Source: Verrucomicrobia bacterium CG1_02_43_26
GTDB lineage: Bacteria > Verrucomicrobiota > Verrucomicrobiia > Opitutales > CG1-02-43-26
Length of the DNA stretch: 64,000 nt
Direction: 5' to 3'
Assembly (NCBI GenBank): GCA_001872735.1
Contig: MNWT01000016.1
Span: 99,737 to 163,736, forward strand
The notes under the pieces are model-generated. The model was not told the origin of the DNA and did not search any database. It saw nothing but the letters and a program-made list of their open reading frames with translations. The position numbers and the translations under genes were made by a program. This document shows positions 26,178 to 35,900 of the stretch, piece after piece. Position 1 is the stretch's first letter. Each line of letters opens with the position of its first letter.

Positions 26178-27542
26178 ATGAGATATATCAGCACACGGGG
26201 CCAATGCCCTTCCCTCTCCTTTACAGAAGCAGTAGAAACCGGCCTTGCGCCTGATGGAGGCCTTTATCTACCCGAAACTCTTCCCAACATAGAGGAGCAC
26301 TTAAAGGATTGGACAGGTCTAACCTACCCCGAGCTGTGCTACGAATTCTTAAAGCTCTTCGCAGATGATATCGCTCCCGCTCACCTGAAAGAGATTATTG
26401 ATGCTTCCTACACAAAATTCTACCACCCAGAGATTGCCCCCCTGCTGCAACTAGAAGAGCGCCTATATGTCCTTGAGCTCTTTCACGGCCCTACTCTGGC
26501 CTTTAAGGATTTCGCTCTACAATTACTAGGAAATCTTTACGAAGCGCAAATACAGCGCACAGAAAGACCCATTAATATCCTTGGCGCAACTTCGGGCGAT
26601 ACGGGTTCTGCGGCGATACACGGCCTTTTAGGCAAAAAGGGTGTAAATACCTTCATATTGTACCCGGAAGGCCGAATTTCCCCCCTTCAAGAGCGCCAAA
26701 TGACATGTACAGGAGCTCACAATGTCTTCCCGATTGCTATTAAGGGAACATTTGATGATGCCCAAGCTATTATAAAAGAGCTTTTCAATGACCTGGAATT
26801 TCGCAAAGAGCACCATTTAAGCGCTATCAATTCCATTAACCTGGCTAGAATACTCGCTCAATGCGTTTATTATATTTATGCCTGGCTGAAAATACCGGCA
26901 AAACGCCAAAATAAAGTACAATTCATTGTCCCTACAGGCAACTTCGGTAACGTCTTTGCGGGCTGGCTGGTACGCAAAATGGGTGTCCCCATCGCTTCCA
27001 TAAAGGTGGCCACAAACCAAAATGACATCCTTTACCGCCTCTTTAAATCCGGTCTCTACGAAGCCAAAGTCGTCAACCCGAGTGTCGCACCTTCAATGGA
27101 CATCCAGGCCGCTTCTAACTTCGAGCGTTTCCTGTATTACAGGGTAGGCGAAGATTCCGCTAAGGTGCGTGAGATTATGGCCACCATTAAAGAAACGGGT
27201 AAATACACGTTTACGGACTTTGATCCCGATATCCTAAAAGCTTCCCGTGCGGTTGATGACGAGATCACCGAAATCATTCGCTACATTCACAACGCCTACA
27301 ACTATTGCCCTGACCCGCATACAGCCTGTGCTTTCAAGGAACTAGACACTCAATTTACAAAAATCGTTCTCGCAACAGCTCACCCCGCCAAATTCCCGAA
27401 AACAATTGAAAGCGCCATCAATATTACCCCGAAATCGGATATTTTGGAACACCTCAAATCCGCCGAGCCCAGAAAGCAAATTATTGACGCAGCTGCCGAT
27501 AAAGTACGTGCTCTCATTGAAATTGAAGGCGTTTTCAAGTAA
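26178..27542 (+). CDS. thrC: Threonine synthase
   Basis: PLP enzyme converting phosphohomoserine to threonine. The PLP-lysine motif HGPTLAFKDFALQLLG is near residue 105-120, and GATSGDTGSAA near 140. N-terminal YISTRG and the insert GTFDDAQAIIKELFND are family-typical. Length 454 is normal for the bacterial class. It follows lysC by six bases. Homoserine kinase (thrB), which makes its substrate, is not in this operon. Confidence 0.96.
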   Translation: MRYISTRGQCPSLSFTEAVETGLAPDGGLYLPETLPNIEEHLKDWTGLTYPELCYEFLKLFADDIAPAHLKEIIDASYTKFYHPEIAPLLQLEERLYVLELFHGPTLAFKDFALQLLGNLYEAQIQRTERPINILGATSGDTGSAAIHGLLGKKGVNTFILYPEGRISPLQERQMTCTGAHNVFPIAIKGTFDDAQAIIKELFNDLEFRKEHHLSAINSINLARILAQCVYYIYAWLKIPAKRQNKVQFIVPTGNFGNVFAGWLVRKMGVPIASIKVATNQNDILYRLFKSGLYEAKVVNPSVAPSMDIQAASNFERFLYYRVGEDSAKVREIMATIKETGKYTFTDFDPDILKASRAVDDEITEIIRYIHNAYNYCPDPHTACAFKELDTQFTKIVLATAHPAKFPKTIESAINITPKSDILEHLKSAEPRKQIIDAAADKVRALIEIEGVFK

Positions 27543-27558
27543 CTTAAGGTAGAAGCAT

Positions 27559-28416
27559 ATGGTAAACCCCTTAGAATCCATTTTACGATTGGACGATCTA
27601 AATGATCGCAATGCTGTGGCAATGCTTATCGAAAGCAATGCCGCGGGTAAGGTTGCCTATTATGCTTCGCATATACGGGGCATGATTGTCATGCATGACA
27701 ACAGTAATGTAACGGTAGATACCGGCCTTTGCTCGGAAACCTTTAATTGCGTAGTCGCGTCCCACTTCTCCGGACACAAAGTAGACTTTGAGGTTACCCG
27801 TACTATTGATCACTTTGTAAGAAAACGTTTGCCGTTCGCCTGGTGGATCAGCTCGTTTAGCGCACCAGAAAACTTAGGTGACGTGTTAACCAGAGCCGGA
27901 TTACATTTCTCAGAGAAGGATGTTGGCATGGCTGCACTCTTAAAGGATGTAGCCATCCCAGAGCCCCTTCCGAAAAACTTTCAGATACATGCCGTAAATA
28001 ATGCCCGTGAAATGGAAAACTTCGCCAATGTCTTAGACACCTTATTTGACCCCAAAGACACGGAATTAAAGAAGTATTACCACATGGTGGCCTCACTCAA
28101 CATGAGGCAAGAACGCCCGATGCATCTTTTTGTAGGCCATTTCATGAATAAGCCCATCTGCTGTTCTGTGCTATTTCTGGGATCTGGTGTTGCCGGCATT
28201 TATGATATAGGCACAAAGCCGGAAGCCAGGCGAAAGGGCTATGGTACGATCATGACACTCCATGCCCTTAATTTCGCACGCGAAATGGGCTATCACGTAG
28301 CTACTTTGCAGGCCTCTACAGACGGCATAGAATTGTATAAGAAGCTAGGATTCCAGGAAATATGCGAATTTCATGTCTACAACAACAAGGATTTGTTGCA
28401 TAGGAAGAAGTTTTGA
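27559..28416 (+). CDS. GNAT-family acetyltransferase
   Basis: A 285-residue protein whose C-terminal half has the acetyl-CoA binding pattern: IYDIGTKPEARRKGYGTIMT carries the R-x-x-G-x-G/A loop, and ELYKKLGFQE is the usual C-terminal motif. The N-terminal half is an unassigned domain, as in two-domain GNATs. An AAGG lies upstream of the ATG. It is 16 bases after thrC and probably co-transcribed, but the substrate cannot be told from the sequence. Confidence 0.85.
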   Translation: MVNPLESILRLDDLNDRNAVAMLIESNAAGKVAYYASHIRGMIVMHDNSNVTVDTGLCSETFNCVVASHFSGHKVDFEVTRTIDHFVRKRLPFAWWISSFSAPENLGDVLTRAGLHFSEKDVGMAALLKDVAIPEPLPKNFQIHAVNNAREMENFANVLDTLFDPKDTELKKYYHMVASLNMRQERPMHLFVGHFMNKPICCSVLFLGSGVAGIYDIGTKPEARRKGYGTIMTLHALNFAREMGYHVATLQASTDGIELYKKLGFQEICEFHVYNNKDLLHRKKF

Positions 28417-28432
28417 TTCTTGGATTCCTCCA

Positions 28433-30058
28433 CTAGCTCACATACTTTTGTACAATCGGCATGCGGCGCCCTACCCCAAACGCAAGGGGAGAAATCTTTA
28501 GCCCTAGAGCGGATTGTTTACGCTTGTATTCATTTATATCAACGCGGCGAACAATATCTCGAACTACAATTTCATCAAATCCTTTAGCTATAATTTCAAG
28601 GGAGCTTTTGCGCTCTTCAATGTAGAGACGAAGAATCTCATCTAAAACCGGATAAGGAGGAAGGGTGTCCTGATCCAATTGATCTGGAGCCAACTCCGCA
28701 GAGGGGGCTTTTGAAATTGTATTTTTGGGGATAAGAACCTTTTTGCGGTTCATAAATTTGGCTAATTGATACACCTTCATCTTGGGCACATCGGATATAA
28801 CAGCCAACCCACCAGCCATATCACCGTACAGGGTACAGTACCCCACAGCCAATTCACTTTTATTACCCGTGGACAGGAGAATTGCGTTAAATTTGTTCGA
28901 GATGGACATGAGCACCATACCTCGCGAGCGCGCCTGCATATTTTCCTCAGCAGTGTCTCTAGGGCGTTTCTTAAAGAGTGGCTTTAAGACATCCTCAGTC
29001 GCGGAAACAATTTTCTGTATGGGAATCGTATGAAACTCGATACCAAGGTTTAGCGCGAGCTCCTGAGCATCCGTCTTACTATGTTCGCTTGAAATACTAG
29101 ACGGCAAGCTCACCCCCATCACATTCTCCTTCCCTAAAGCCTCAACAGCGAGAACAGCGACAACCGCGGAATCGATCCCGCCACTTAAACCGATGACCGC
29201 GCGTTGAAAACCTGATTTATGAGCATAATCTCGAAGCCCAAGCACTAAGGCGTCGTGGGTTTCTTGCATTTCACTGGGTTCGGTTAATTTAATGGGCTTG
29301 CCGGAAGTATCCACTACTTGAAGTTCCTCTACAAATGGTTCCATCGAGGCAATGACCTCTCCCTTTTTGTTGGTTACAAAACTACGACCATCGAATACCA
29401 CCTGATCATTTGCGCCAACAAGGTTACAATAAATAACGGGAGCTTTTGTTCGTTTAGCACATGCTTGAGCAACTTTACGTCGCAGCTCATGTTTCCCAAA
29501 GAACCAAGGGCTGGCTGAGAAATTAAAAATGAAGTCTACATCTGTGTTAGCAAGCAGGGCAACCGGATCTATATGATACTCATAATGCTCCACGCTAAAC
29601 TTAGCTGTCCAAATATCCTCACAAATAGTCAAACCGATGCGTTTGCCCTTATACTCAACCATAGTGGGCTCTTTAGCGGGCGTAAAATGGCGCTTCTCAT
29701 CAAAGACATCATATGAGGGCAAAAGGCATTTATCCGCGAATTGCTGTACTTTGCCGTCTACACACCAGGCAACCGAGTTAAATAAGCCTTTTTTACCAGA
29801 AATCTTTCGTACGCAACCGATAATAGCTGGGACCTCGCCTATTTTAGCTGCAAGCGCACGGAGCGCCATGTCATTATCGTGGACAAACCGTTTTTTAAAC
29901 AGGAGGTCTCGCGGCGAATACCCACACAGCACGAGTTCCGGAAAAACAACAACCTCCGCGCCTTGACGGCAGAGCGTTTCGTAGGATTGAAGAATTTTTT
30001 GAGAATTTCCGTAGAAATCACCAACGGTGGTATTAATTTGGGCTATTCCGATTTTCAT
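28433..30058 (-). CDS. nadE: Glutamine-dependent NAD+ synthetase
   Basis: Makes NAD from nicotinic acid adenine dinucleotide, using glutamine as ammonia source. The N-terminal nitrilase-type glutaminase domain has its catalytic Glu in FPELVLCGY (E41), a Lys in DKCLLPSYDVFDE and the Cys in TICEDIW. The C-terminal synthetase domain has the PPi loop GLSGGIDSAVVA and STGNKSELAVGYCTLYGD. Length 541 fits the two-domain form. It converges with the GNAT gene, 16 bases away, and diverges from the NTF2-like gene, 37 bases away. Confidence 0.97.
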   Translation of the reverse strand: MKIGIAQINTTVGDFYGNSQKILQSYETLCRQGAEVVVFPELVLCGYSPRDLLFKKRFVHDNDMALRALAAKIGEVPAIIGCVRKISGKKGLFNSVAWCVDGKVQQFADKCLLPSYDVFDEKRHFTPAKEPTMVEYKGKRIGLTICEDIWTAKFSVEHYEYHIDPVALLANTDVDFIFNFSASPWFFGKHELRRKVAQACAKRTKAPVIYCNLVGANDQVVFDGRSFVTNKKGEVIASMEPFVEELQVVDTSGKPIKLTEPSEMQETHDALVLGLRDYAHKSGFQRAVIGLSGGIDSAVVAVLAVEALGKENVMGVSLPSSISSEHSKTDAQELALNLGIEFHTIPIQKIVSATEDVLKPLFKKRPRDTAEENMQARSRGMVLMSISNKFNAILLSTGNKSELAVGYCTLYGDMAGGLAVISDVPKMKVYQLAKFMNRKKVLIPKNTISKAPSAELAPDQLDQDTLPPYPVLDEILRLYIEERKSSLEIIAKGFDEIVVRDIVRRVDINEYKRKQSALGLKISPLAFGVGRRMPIVQKYVS

Positions 30059-30095
30059 TGCGTTAAGAAAAACAGCTTTTTAGATTCTATATTCC

Positions 30096-30482
30096 ATGAA
30101 TACACCAAAAGAAGTTATTAAACAATATTACGAAGAACTGATCCGCGGAGTGCGAGAAAAAAGCGTTGATTTGAAGAAATTGAATTTTGCAAGCGATATT
30201 AAAGTGACTGGATCCGACATGGAAATGGAAGGCGAAGAATCTGTCTCCATGGCATGGGCCGCGTTTACCCATATTTGTAACGCTATTACTATAGAGAAGC
30301 AATATTTTGATGAAAACTCGGCCTGTTCGATCATCACCTGCGAACCGGAAAATGGTGCTCCTGCCTCACGTTATGTTGAACAAGTAAGAGTCAAGAACGG
30401 CAAGATAAATGAGATAAATGTTATCTACGATACCGCCGCTTGGGCTAAGATTATTGGTAAAAGCCCTGCAGCCGTAGAATAA
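30096..30482 (+). CDS. NTF2-like (SnoaL-fold) small protein
   Basis: A 128-residue protein with the pattern of the NTF2-like fold: an N-terminal helix (TPKEVIKQYYEELIRGVRE), a middle of alternating strands and a C-terminal strand RYVEQVRVKNGKINEINVIYD. The superfamily includes isomerases, binding proteins and toxin-immunity proteins, so no activity is proposed. It stands upstream of the tolC-like gene by 12 bases and probably shares its transcript. Confidence 0.6.
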   Translation: MNTPKEVIKQYYEELIRGVREKSVDLKKLNFASDIKVTGSDMEMEGEESVSMAWAAFTHICNAITIEKQYFDENSACSIITCEPENGAPASRYVEQVRVKNGKINEINVIYDTAAWAKIIGKSPAAVE

Positions 30483-30494
30483 AGGATTATATTT

Positions 30495-31787
30495 GTGAAA
30501 GTTCTAAAGCTATTTATTTTATTAATGTTCTTTGGCATATGCGCCAAGGGGCACGCCTTATACCTAACCCTCGATGACGTTTTAGACCGTCTGGAGAATG
30601 AAAACCTGCAAGTACTGGTTCAACGTGAAGTGGTTGTGCAAGCATTGCAGTACTCCTACATACAACGCGCAAAATTACTTCCAACGGTTAATTTTCAAGC
30701 ACAACAAACAAAAACCAGGAACTTTTTTACCGCGCTAGGGGGCACCCCACTCACCTCTACTTCACGAGCTTTTTACGGTCGCGTAGAGGGAACGCTCAGT
30801 CTCCTTGATATGCGTCGTTACGCCGATTTTGAACTAGCGAGACAAGGCCATAAGATATCCGAATTGTCTTACAAAGCCGTGATCCAGGAGATCATGAACC
30901 AAGGAGCTTTGGCCTATTACCTCCACTTGAGAAATCTCAACCGGGTAAAAGTGATTGATGCAAACATTGAGCGCGATAAACTTCTCTTAAACTTAGCTGA
31001 ACACCAATTTAAAGGTGGCATAGCAACCCCACTAGACGTTACCCGCGCAGAAGTACGCTTGGCATCCGACGAAAAGGAACGATTACAGCAATTGACACTC
31101 GTTCGCCAAAGCGAATTACTATTAGTACAGCTATTAGGCCTAGAAGCGCATGAGCGCATAGAAACTTCTCAAGGTCTACCAGAGCCACAAAAGTTATCGA
31201 GCAAAATATACTGGTCTCCTGAAGAGGCGTTTAAGATGCGCCCGGACTACTTGAAGGTGGAAATGGATTTCAATCAGTCTAAATTTGATTATGAGGCCTC
31301 TTATTGGGATCATCTCCCTAAGCTGTCGGCTTTTGGCAACTGGGGTTATGCCTCTGTCGATGCCTTTAATGGTAAAGAAAAAGAGGTGTGGATGATGGGG
31401 CTTCAATTAAATATCCCCGTATTTGAAGGCTTCGCGATCCAATCTAACTCGATTAGCAAAAAGGCTGGCATGCGGGCACAAAAGTACACCTTGCGTGATT
31501 TTCAAAACAAGATAAAAACAGACTTTGTCCTAAACCAAGTCGACCTGCTGTCTCGCTTCGAGCAAATCAAAGTTGCGGTAAAACAACAATCTTTGGCTCA
31601 AAAAGAGTTGGATCTTGCCCAAGCACGTTTTGAAAGGGGTCTTGCAGGAAATCAGGAAGTTGTAGACGCGCAAACAAATGTAGCGGAAGCAGAAGATGGT
31701 CTCGTGGATTCGCTTTACCAATATTATGTAAGCGAGCTGGAATGGGCACGTAATATGGGCGATGTGCGCATGGTTCTTGATACTTAA
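30495..31787 (+). CDS. TolC-family outer membrane efflux protein
   Basis: A 430-residue protein with an N-terminal signal peptide (VLKLFILLMFFGICAKGHA) and the long helical repeats of TolC-type channels, including GGIATPLDVTRAEVRLASDEK and AQARFERGLAGNQEVVDAQTNVAEAE. These occur in the two homologous halves. It would form the outer-membrane exit duct of an efflux or type I secretion system. No inner-membrane pump is adjacent. Start is GTG with AAAGGA upstream. maf follows. Confidence 0.9.
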   Translation: MKVLKLFILLMFFGICAKGHALYLTLDDVLDRLENENLQVLVQREVVVQALQYSYIQRAKLLPTVNFQAQQTKTRNFFTALGGTPLTSTSRAFYGRVEGTLSLLDMRRYADFELARQGHKISELSYKAVIQEIMNQGALAYYLHLRNLNRVKVIDANIERDKLLLNLAEHQFKGGIATPLDVTRAEVRLASDEKERLQQLTLVRQSELLLVQLLGLEAHERIETSQGLPEPQKLSSKIYWSPEEAFKMRPDYLKVEMDFNQSKFDYEASYWDHLPKLSAFGNWGYASVDAFNGKEKEVWMMGLQLNIPVFEGFAIQSNSISKKAGMRAQKYTLRDFQNKIKTDFVLNQVDLLSRFEQIKVAVKQQSLAQKELDLAQARFERGLAGNQEVVDAQTNVAEAEDGLVDSLYQYYVSELEWARNMGDVRMVLDT

Positions 31788-31809
31788 TCTAACTAAACTG
31801 AGTACAGAG

Positions 31810-32400
31810 GTGGATGTAGACGAAATCATATTAGCTTCCGGTTCACCCCGGCGGTCAATGCTCTTAAGGGACTTAGGCCTTTCCTTTCGAATCGAATTGC
31901 CTGATGTTACAGAATTGGAGGACCATGATGAATCCCCGGAGCTTATGGTCCTCCACAATGCCATCTTAAAAGCCGATTGTGTTGCTAAAAAATTCCCAAA
32001 CGCACTCATTATAGCAGCGGACACCACCGTAGCCTTGGGAAATAAAGTTTTCAACAAACCTAAAAGCATGGCTGAAGCCTTTGCGATGCTAAAGGAACTT
32101 TCGGGCAAAACACATACAGTCTATACCGGGGTATGTTTAGTGAACGAGTCCACTGGACTGCGTATAAAACATTGTGAAAAGAGCCAAGTGACCTTTCTTG
32201 ATCTGAGAGATCGTCTTATTCAACAGTACCATAGCCTACTCGACCCCCTAGACAGGGCTGGATCCTATAGTATTGAAGATCATAGAGATATGATTATCAA
32301 AAGCCATGTAGGATCTTTATCTAATATTATCGGTTTGCCGATTGAATTTTTGAGCGAGACGCTTCATAATTTGGGTTATCTGAAGCGTGCCGATAAGTGA
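31810..32400 (+). CDS. maf: Maf-family nucleotide pyrophosphatase
   Basis: House-cleaning pyrophosphatase of the Maf/YhdE/YceF family. The N-terminal motif ILASGSPRRSMLLRDLG binds the triphosphate, and IIAADTTVALGNKVFNKP and GSYSIEDH are the remaining motifs. I place the start at the GTG at 31810, giving 196 residues; the frame is open upstream into the tolC-like gene but without similarity. The stop overlaps the tonB-like GTG by GTGA. Confidence 0.93.
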   Translation: MDVDEIILASGSPRRSMLLRDLGLSFRIELPDVTELEDHDESPELMVLHNAILKADCVAKKFPNALIIAADTTVALGNKVFNKPKSMAEAFAMLKELSGKTHTVYTGVCLVNESTGLRIKHCEKSQVTFLDLRDRLIQQYHSLLDPLDRAGSYSIEDHRDMIIKSHVGSLSNIIGLPIEFLSETLHNLGYLKRADK

Positions 32401-33461
32401 ATAAGGGCTTGATAACAAAAAGAAAACGTAAGCACAACAATACCCCGTGGCCAGAGTTTGACAAAAACACTCTCGAACGTGAGAGAAAATGGCCATGGCT
32501 CCTGTTGAGCTTGTTCTTGACGTTATTTATTCACCTTTTACTCGGTATTTTTTTTGAAGGGTATACCTTTAAGCAAGCCAAGCCCACTCCACCAGCACAG
32601 GAACTGGAACTCGTCCTCCTTCCAAAAGAAGAACCGGAGATGAAGTTTGTAGAAACAAACCCGGATGTTGCTTCCAATGAACCCGATGATACCAAAAATT
32701 ACGCCGCCCGTTCACAACAGGCCGCACAAGAATTACCAGAAAATGGGGAATCCATATTGCCAAGATTAGAAGGAAAAGAGAGGGATTCTCAAGCCCTCAT
32801 AGAATCGCAAACCATGATGGAACCGACGCCGCCCATGCCACAGGCTCAAGTCGCCCAAAATGAACCCGCCAAAGAGGTTCAAAAAGAAGAGGAAAACGCA
32901 CCCGAAGGCAAGCCGGGGGAAAAAATCGCCGATTTTATGGAACAGCCAAAGGTCTCTTTGGAAAAGGATGGAACGATTGTGCTAAAATCCGATCAAGAAG
33001 CTAAACCTGTCGCGGAAAAAAAAGCGGAAAAAAAGGCCATTTCTGAAATTCGCCCACAGCCAAGGCCTACGCTTAGAAAAGCAGGCGTGCCCGCCCCCTT
33101 GTTACTCTCTGAAAAAGGTAGCGCCCCCCAAGGCATGATCGCCGCAGATGCGAAGTTTAGCCAATTCGGGCAATATGAACAACAGATGCTAGAAGCGATT
33201 GTTTACCAATGGCACATGCTGGCCAATCGATTAACTTTTTCATCACAAGACATCAATAGCGTTGTCGTACTTTCGTTTAATTTAGACAAAGCCGGAAACG
33301 TAAGTAATGTGACCATTGAAACCTCTACAGCCAGCTCTATGGCCACCTTGATTTGCAAGGATGCGGTACAATCAAGAGCTCCCTATGGCCCCTGGCCACC
33401 GGATATGATAAAAATACTTGGCGATCAGCAGCACATACGTTTTACTTTCCACTACCAATGA
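32397..33461 (+). CDS. TonB/TolA-like energy-transducing protein
   Basis: A 354-residue protein with a short basic cytoplasmic tail, one membrane helix at about 34-54 (WLLLSLFLTLFIHLLLGIFF) and a long Pro/Glu/Lys/Ala-rich periplasmic spacer. A C-terminal globular domain of about 100 residues includes VVVLSFNLDKAGNVSNVTIETS and APYGPWPPDM. This is the TonB/TolA layout, coupling inner-membrane energy to the outer membrane. The C-terminal domain looks closer to TolA than to TonB. No exbB/exbD or tolQ/tolR is nearby. It overlaps maf and the pseudouridine synthase by four bases each. Confidence 0.82.
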   Translation: MNKGLITKRKRKHNNTPWPEFDKNTLERERKWPWLLLSLFLTLFIHLLLGIFFEGYTFKQAKPTPPAQELELVLLPKEEPEMKFVETNPDVASNEPDDTKNYAARSQQAAQELPENGESILPRLEGKERDSQALIESQTMMEPTPPMPQAQVAQNEPAKEVQKEEENAPEGKPGEKIADFMEQPKVSLEKDGTIVLKSDQEAKPVAEKKAEKKAISEIRPQPRPTLRKAGVPAPLLLSEKGSAPQGMIAADAKFSQFGQYEQQMLEAIVYQWHMLANRLTFSSQDINSVVVLSFNLDKAGNVSNVTIETSTASSMATLICKDAVQSRAPYGPWPPDMIKILGDQQHIRFTFHYQ

Positions 33462-34285
33462 CATCAAACAATCGAATGACGCACAAACACATCCCTTTAG
33501 GCAAAGGTGTTACCGTATTAAAAGAAGACGAACTCGGGCTCATTGCGCTTGAAAAGCCCGCTGGCATAAAAAGTCACCCTAATTCCGTTGAATTGGAAAG
33601 GGGTTGTCTGGTCCAAGCGAAATATGATGTTCAAAGGGAATGTTATTTTTGGAAGACGGTTAAAGAAGGCGAACCTGCAGTTGAAGAAAGGCTGTATTTA
33701 TTAAACAGGTTAGACTCCCCAACCTCAGGAATCATACTCGTAACCTTTTTCAAAGCAGTTGCCGAAACGATACGGGAACTCTATAAAACGAGGCATGTTC
33801 ACAAAACATACCACGCAATTGTAAAAGGGCAACCCAAGCAAATTTCCCTGACATGGACAGACCACCTGGAACGAACTCGCACGGAAAAAAGAGGCCATTT
33901 ACGGGTACAGAAAGGCGGTCATTCTACTGCTATCACAAAGGTGAAACTGGAAAAGCGGGATCATAACGGTATTGGCATCTCGCTCCTTCGCCTAGAACCG
34001 CAAACCGGCCGCACCCACCAGTTAAGGGTTCAATCGGCATTGCGCCATCACCCTATAATCGGAGACAAGACATACGGGGACTTTAAACTCAACCGTGCCA
34101 TCGAAAAGGCCGTTGAGCAAAAACGCCTTTATTTACACGCCACTGCGCTTTCGCTCGAATATCAATTAAGCGGAAAAACGTCTTTATTTGAAGTGGAATG
34201 CGCTCTTCCGGAAAGCTTTTCTGTTTTAATGGATTCAAATGCTCGCATTCGGCAACAATTATTGTCAATAAAGCCTTTAGTTTAA
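33458..34285 (+). CDS. RluA-family pseudouridine synthase
   Basis: Isomerises uridine to pseudouridine in rRNA or tRNA. The catalytic Asp is in LLNRLDSPTSGIIL and the later motif LLRLEPQTGRTHQLRVQSALRHHPIIGD is typical of RluA-type enzymes. There is no S4 domain. The ATG at 33458 overlaps the tonB-like stop (ATGA) and is chosen over upstream in-frame starts inside that gene, giving 275 residues. The exact RNA target is unknown. Confidence 0.88.
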   Translation: MTSNNRMTHKHIPLGKGVTVLKEDELGLIALEKPAGIKSHPNSVELERGCLVQAKYDVQRECYFWKTVKEGEPAVEERLYLLNRLDSPTSGIILVTFFKAVAETIRELYKTRHVHKTYHAIVKGQPKQISLTWTDHLERTRTEKRGHLRVQKGGHSTAITKVKLEKRDHNGIGISLLRLEPQTGRTHQLRVQSALRHHPIIGDKTYGDFKLNRAIEKAVEQKRLYLHATALSLEYQLSGKTSLFEVECALPESFSVLMDSNARIRQQLLSIKPLV

Positions 34286-34376
34286 CCTCACTGACGTTGA
34301 AGGCGGTTTATCCCGTTGACTCAATGTTCTATTACGCTTTACTGTTTAAACAAACAGGCCTCAAACTTTATATTTA

Positions 34377-35900
34377 GTGAAAAACGAAAAAACATGGTTA
34401 AATAAACGTGCCGCCGGAGTCCTGCTACACCCGACCTCTTTGCCCAGCGAGCAAGGAATAGGGTCACTCGGAACAAGTGCGTATCGATTAATTGATTTTC
34501 TGGCTGCCAGCGGGATGAAGTATTGGCAAGTATGCCCCTTAGGGCCTACCGGCTATGGAGACTCTCCCTACCAGTGCTTTTCAGCATTTGCGGGTAATCC
34601 CTATTTAGTAGACCTCAAAGAACTTGTTATGCACGGGTTACTGGCAGGCTCTGACCTCGCTCCCTTACAAAAGCTACCACATGATGAAGTCAATTTTGGC
34701 GAACTCTACAAGCTGTTTTGGCCTTTAATTAAGAAAGCTTTTCACTCGTTTCAAAAGAAAAAAGCCAATATAGAGACCTATGGAGACTATGATACATTTA
34801 AACAAGAAGAAGCACATTGGCTACACCCTCATGCGTGCTTTATGGCCTGTAAAGACCACTTTCATGGCATGCCTTGGCATGAATGGCCAAGGGCATACAG
34901 AACATTTGCTGAAGCCCAAAAGCGACCCTTGTTTTTATTCAATGAGCTGAGTGAACAAATCGAGGCCCATAAATTTTACCAATACCTTTTCCTAGGGCAA
35001 TGGAAACTTGTGCGCAAGTATGCTCAAGAAAAAGGTATCGAAATCATTGGCGATATTCCAATCTTTGTATCACTAGACAGCTCAGATGTTTGGGCAAATG
35101 CACATTTATTTCAACTTAATGCAAACGGTACCCCTAGCAAGGTTGCTGGCGTTCCGCCGGATTATTTTTCACCAACAGGGCAATTATGGGGAAATCCCCT
35201 TTATGACTGGAAGGAAAAAGAAGGTGATGTGTTTAAATGGTGGCAGCTAAGGATTAAACATACGTTACGTCTGTATGACGTGGTTCGTATAGACCACTTT
35301 AGAGGCTTTGATACCTATTGGTCGATTCCGGCAGGATCAAAAGATGCCTCTGTCGGCAAATGGGTAAAAGGCCCAGGTAAAGCATTTTTCGATGCCATGA
35401 ATAAATCGATGCCCGGCATCAAGTGGATTGCCGAAGATTTGGGGGACATTAATGATGATGTTCGAGAACTACGGGACTCCCTTGGGTTGCCTGGTATGGC
35501 GATTATGCAATTCGCATTCTCAAACGATTCCTCAAATCTTTATCTCCCTCACAATCTCTCGCGTAACTGCGTTTATTACCCAGGTACACATGACAATGAT
35601 ACCGCTTGGGGCTGGTACCGCTCAACGAGCCGGGAGTCTAGAGACCAGTTCAGGCGATACTTTAGAGTTTCCGGAGAGAGTATCCCATGGGATATGATTC
35701 GAGGCGTCTACCAAAGTGTCAGCAGATTGGTTGTTATTCCCATGCAAGACCTGATGAACAAAGGCCCCGATGCTCGCATGAACCTCCCCGGCAAGCCTGA
35801 CGGAAATTGGAAATGGCGCTATACGGTTAATGAGCTGGAACGCTTGTTTGTAGACAGCGCGCATTATTTGCAAGAACTGGCTTCTTTATATTACCGCTAA
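34377..35900 (+). CDS. malQ: 4-alpha-glucanotransferase (amylomaltase)
   Basis: GH77 enzyme that disproportionates maltodextrins. The N-terminal GVLLHPTSLPSEQGIGSLG, catalytic regions VVRIDHFRGFDTYWSIPAG (nucleophile Asp in RIDHFRGF), WIAEDLGDIN (acid/base Glu), and PGTHDNDTAWGW are all present. Length 507 is normal. Start is GTG. Its stop overlaps the stop of the convergent hydrolase gene by four bases, so the two transcripts must overlap. Confidence 0.97.
   Translation: MKNEKTWLNKRAAGVLLHPTSLPSEQGIGSLGTSAYRLIDFLAASGMKYWQVCPLGPTGYGDSPYQCFSAFAGNPYLVDLKELVMHGLLAGSDLAPLQKLPHDEVNFGELYKLFWPLIKKAFHSFQKKKANIETYGDYDTFKQEEAHWLHPHACFMACKDHFHGMPWHEWPRAYRTFAEAQKRPLFLFNELSEQIEAHKFYQYLFLGQWKLVRKYAQEKGIEIIGDIPIFVSLDSSDVWANAHLFQLNANGTPSKVAGVPPDYFSPTGQLWGNPLYDWKEKEGDVFKWWQLRIKHTLRLYDVVRIDHFRGFDTYWSIPAGSKDASVGKWVKGPGKAFFDAMNKSMPGIKWIAEDLGDINDDVRELRDSLGLPGMAIMQFAFSNDSSNLYLPHNLSRNCVYYPGTHDNDTAWGWYRSTSRESRDQFRRYFRVSGESIPWDMIRGVYQSVSRLVVIPMQDLMNKGPDARMNLPGKPDGNWKWRYTVNELERLFVDSAHYLQELASLYYR

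Noticed and set aside
30088..30093. TATATT as -10 of the NTF2-like gene
   Set aside because: It lies two bases before the ATG, so transcription would start inside the gene; no matching -35 was convincing.
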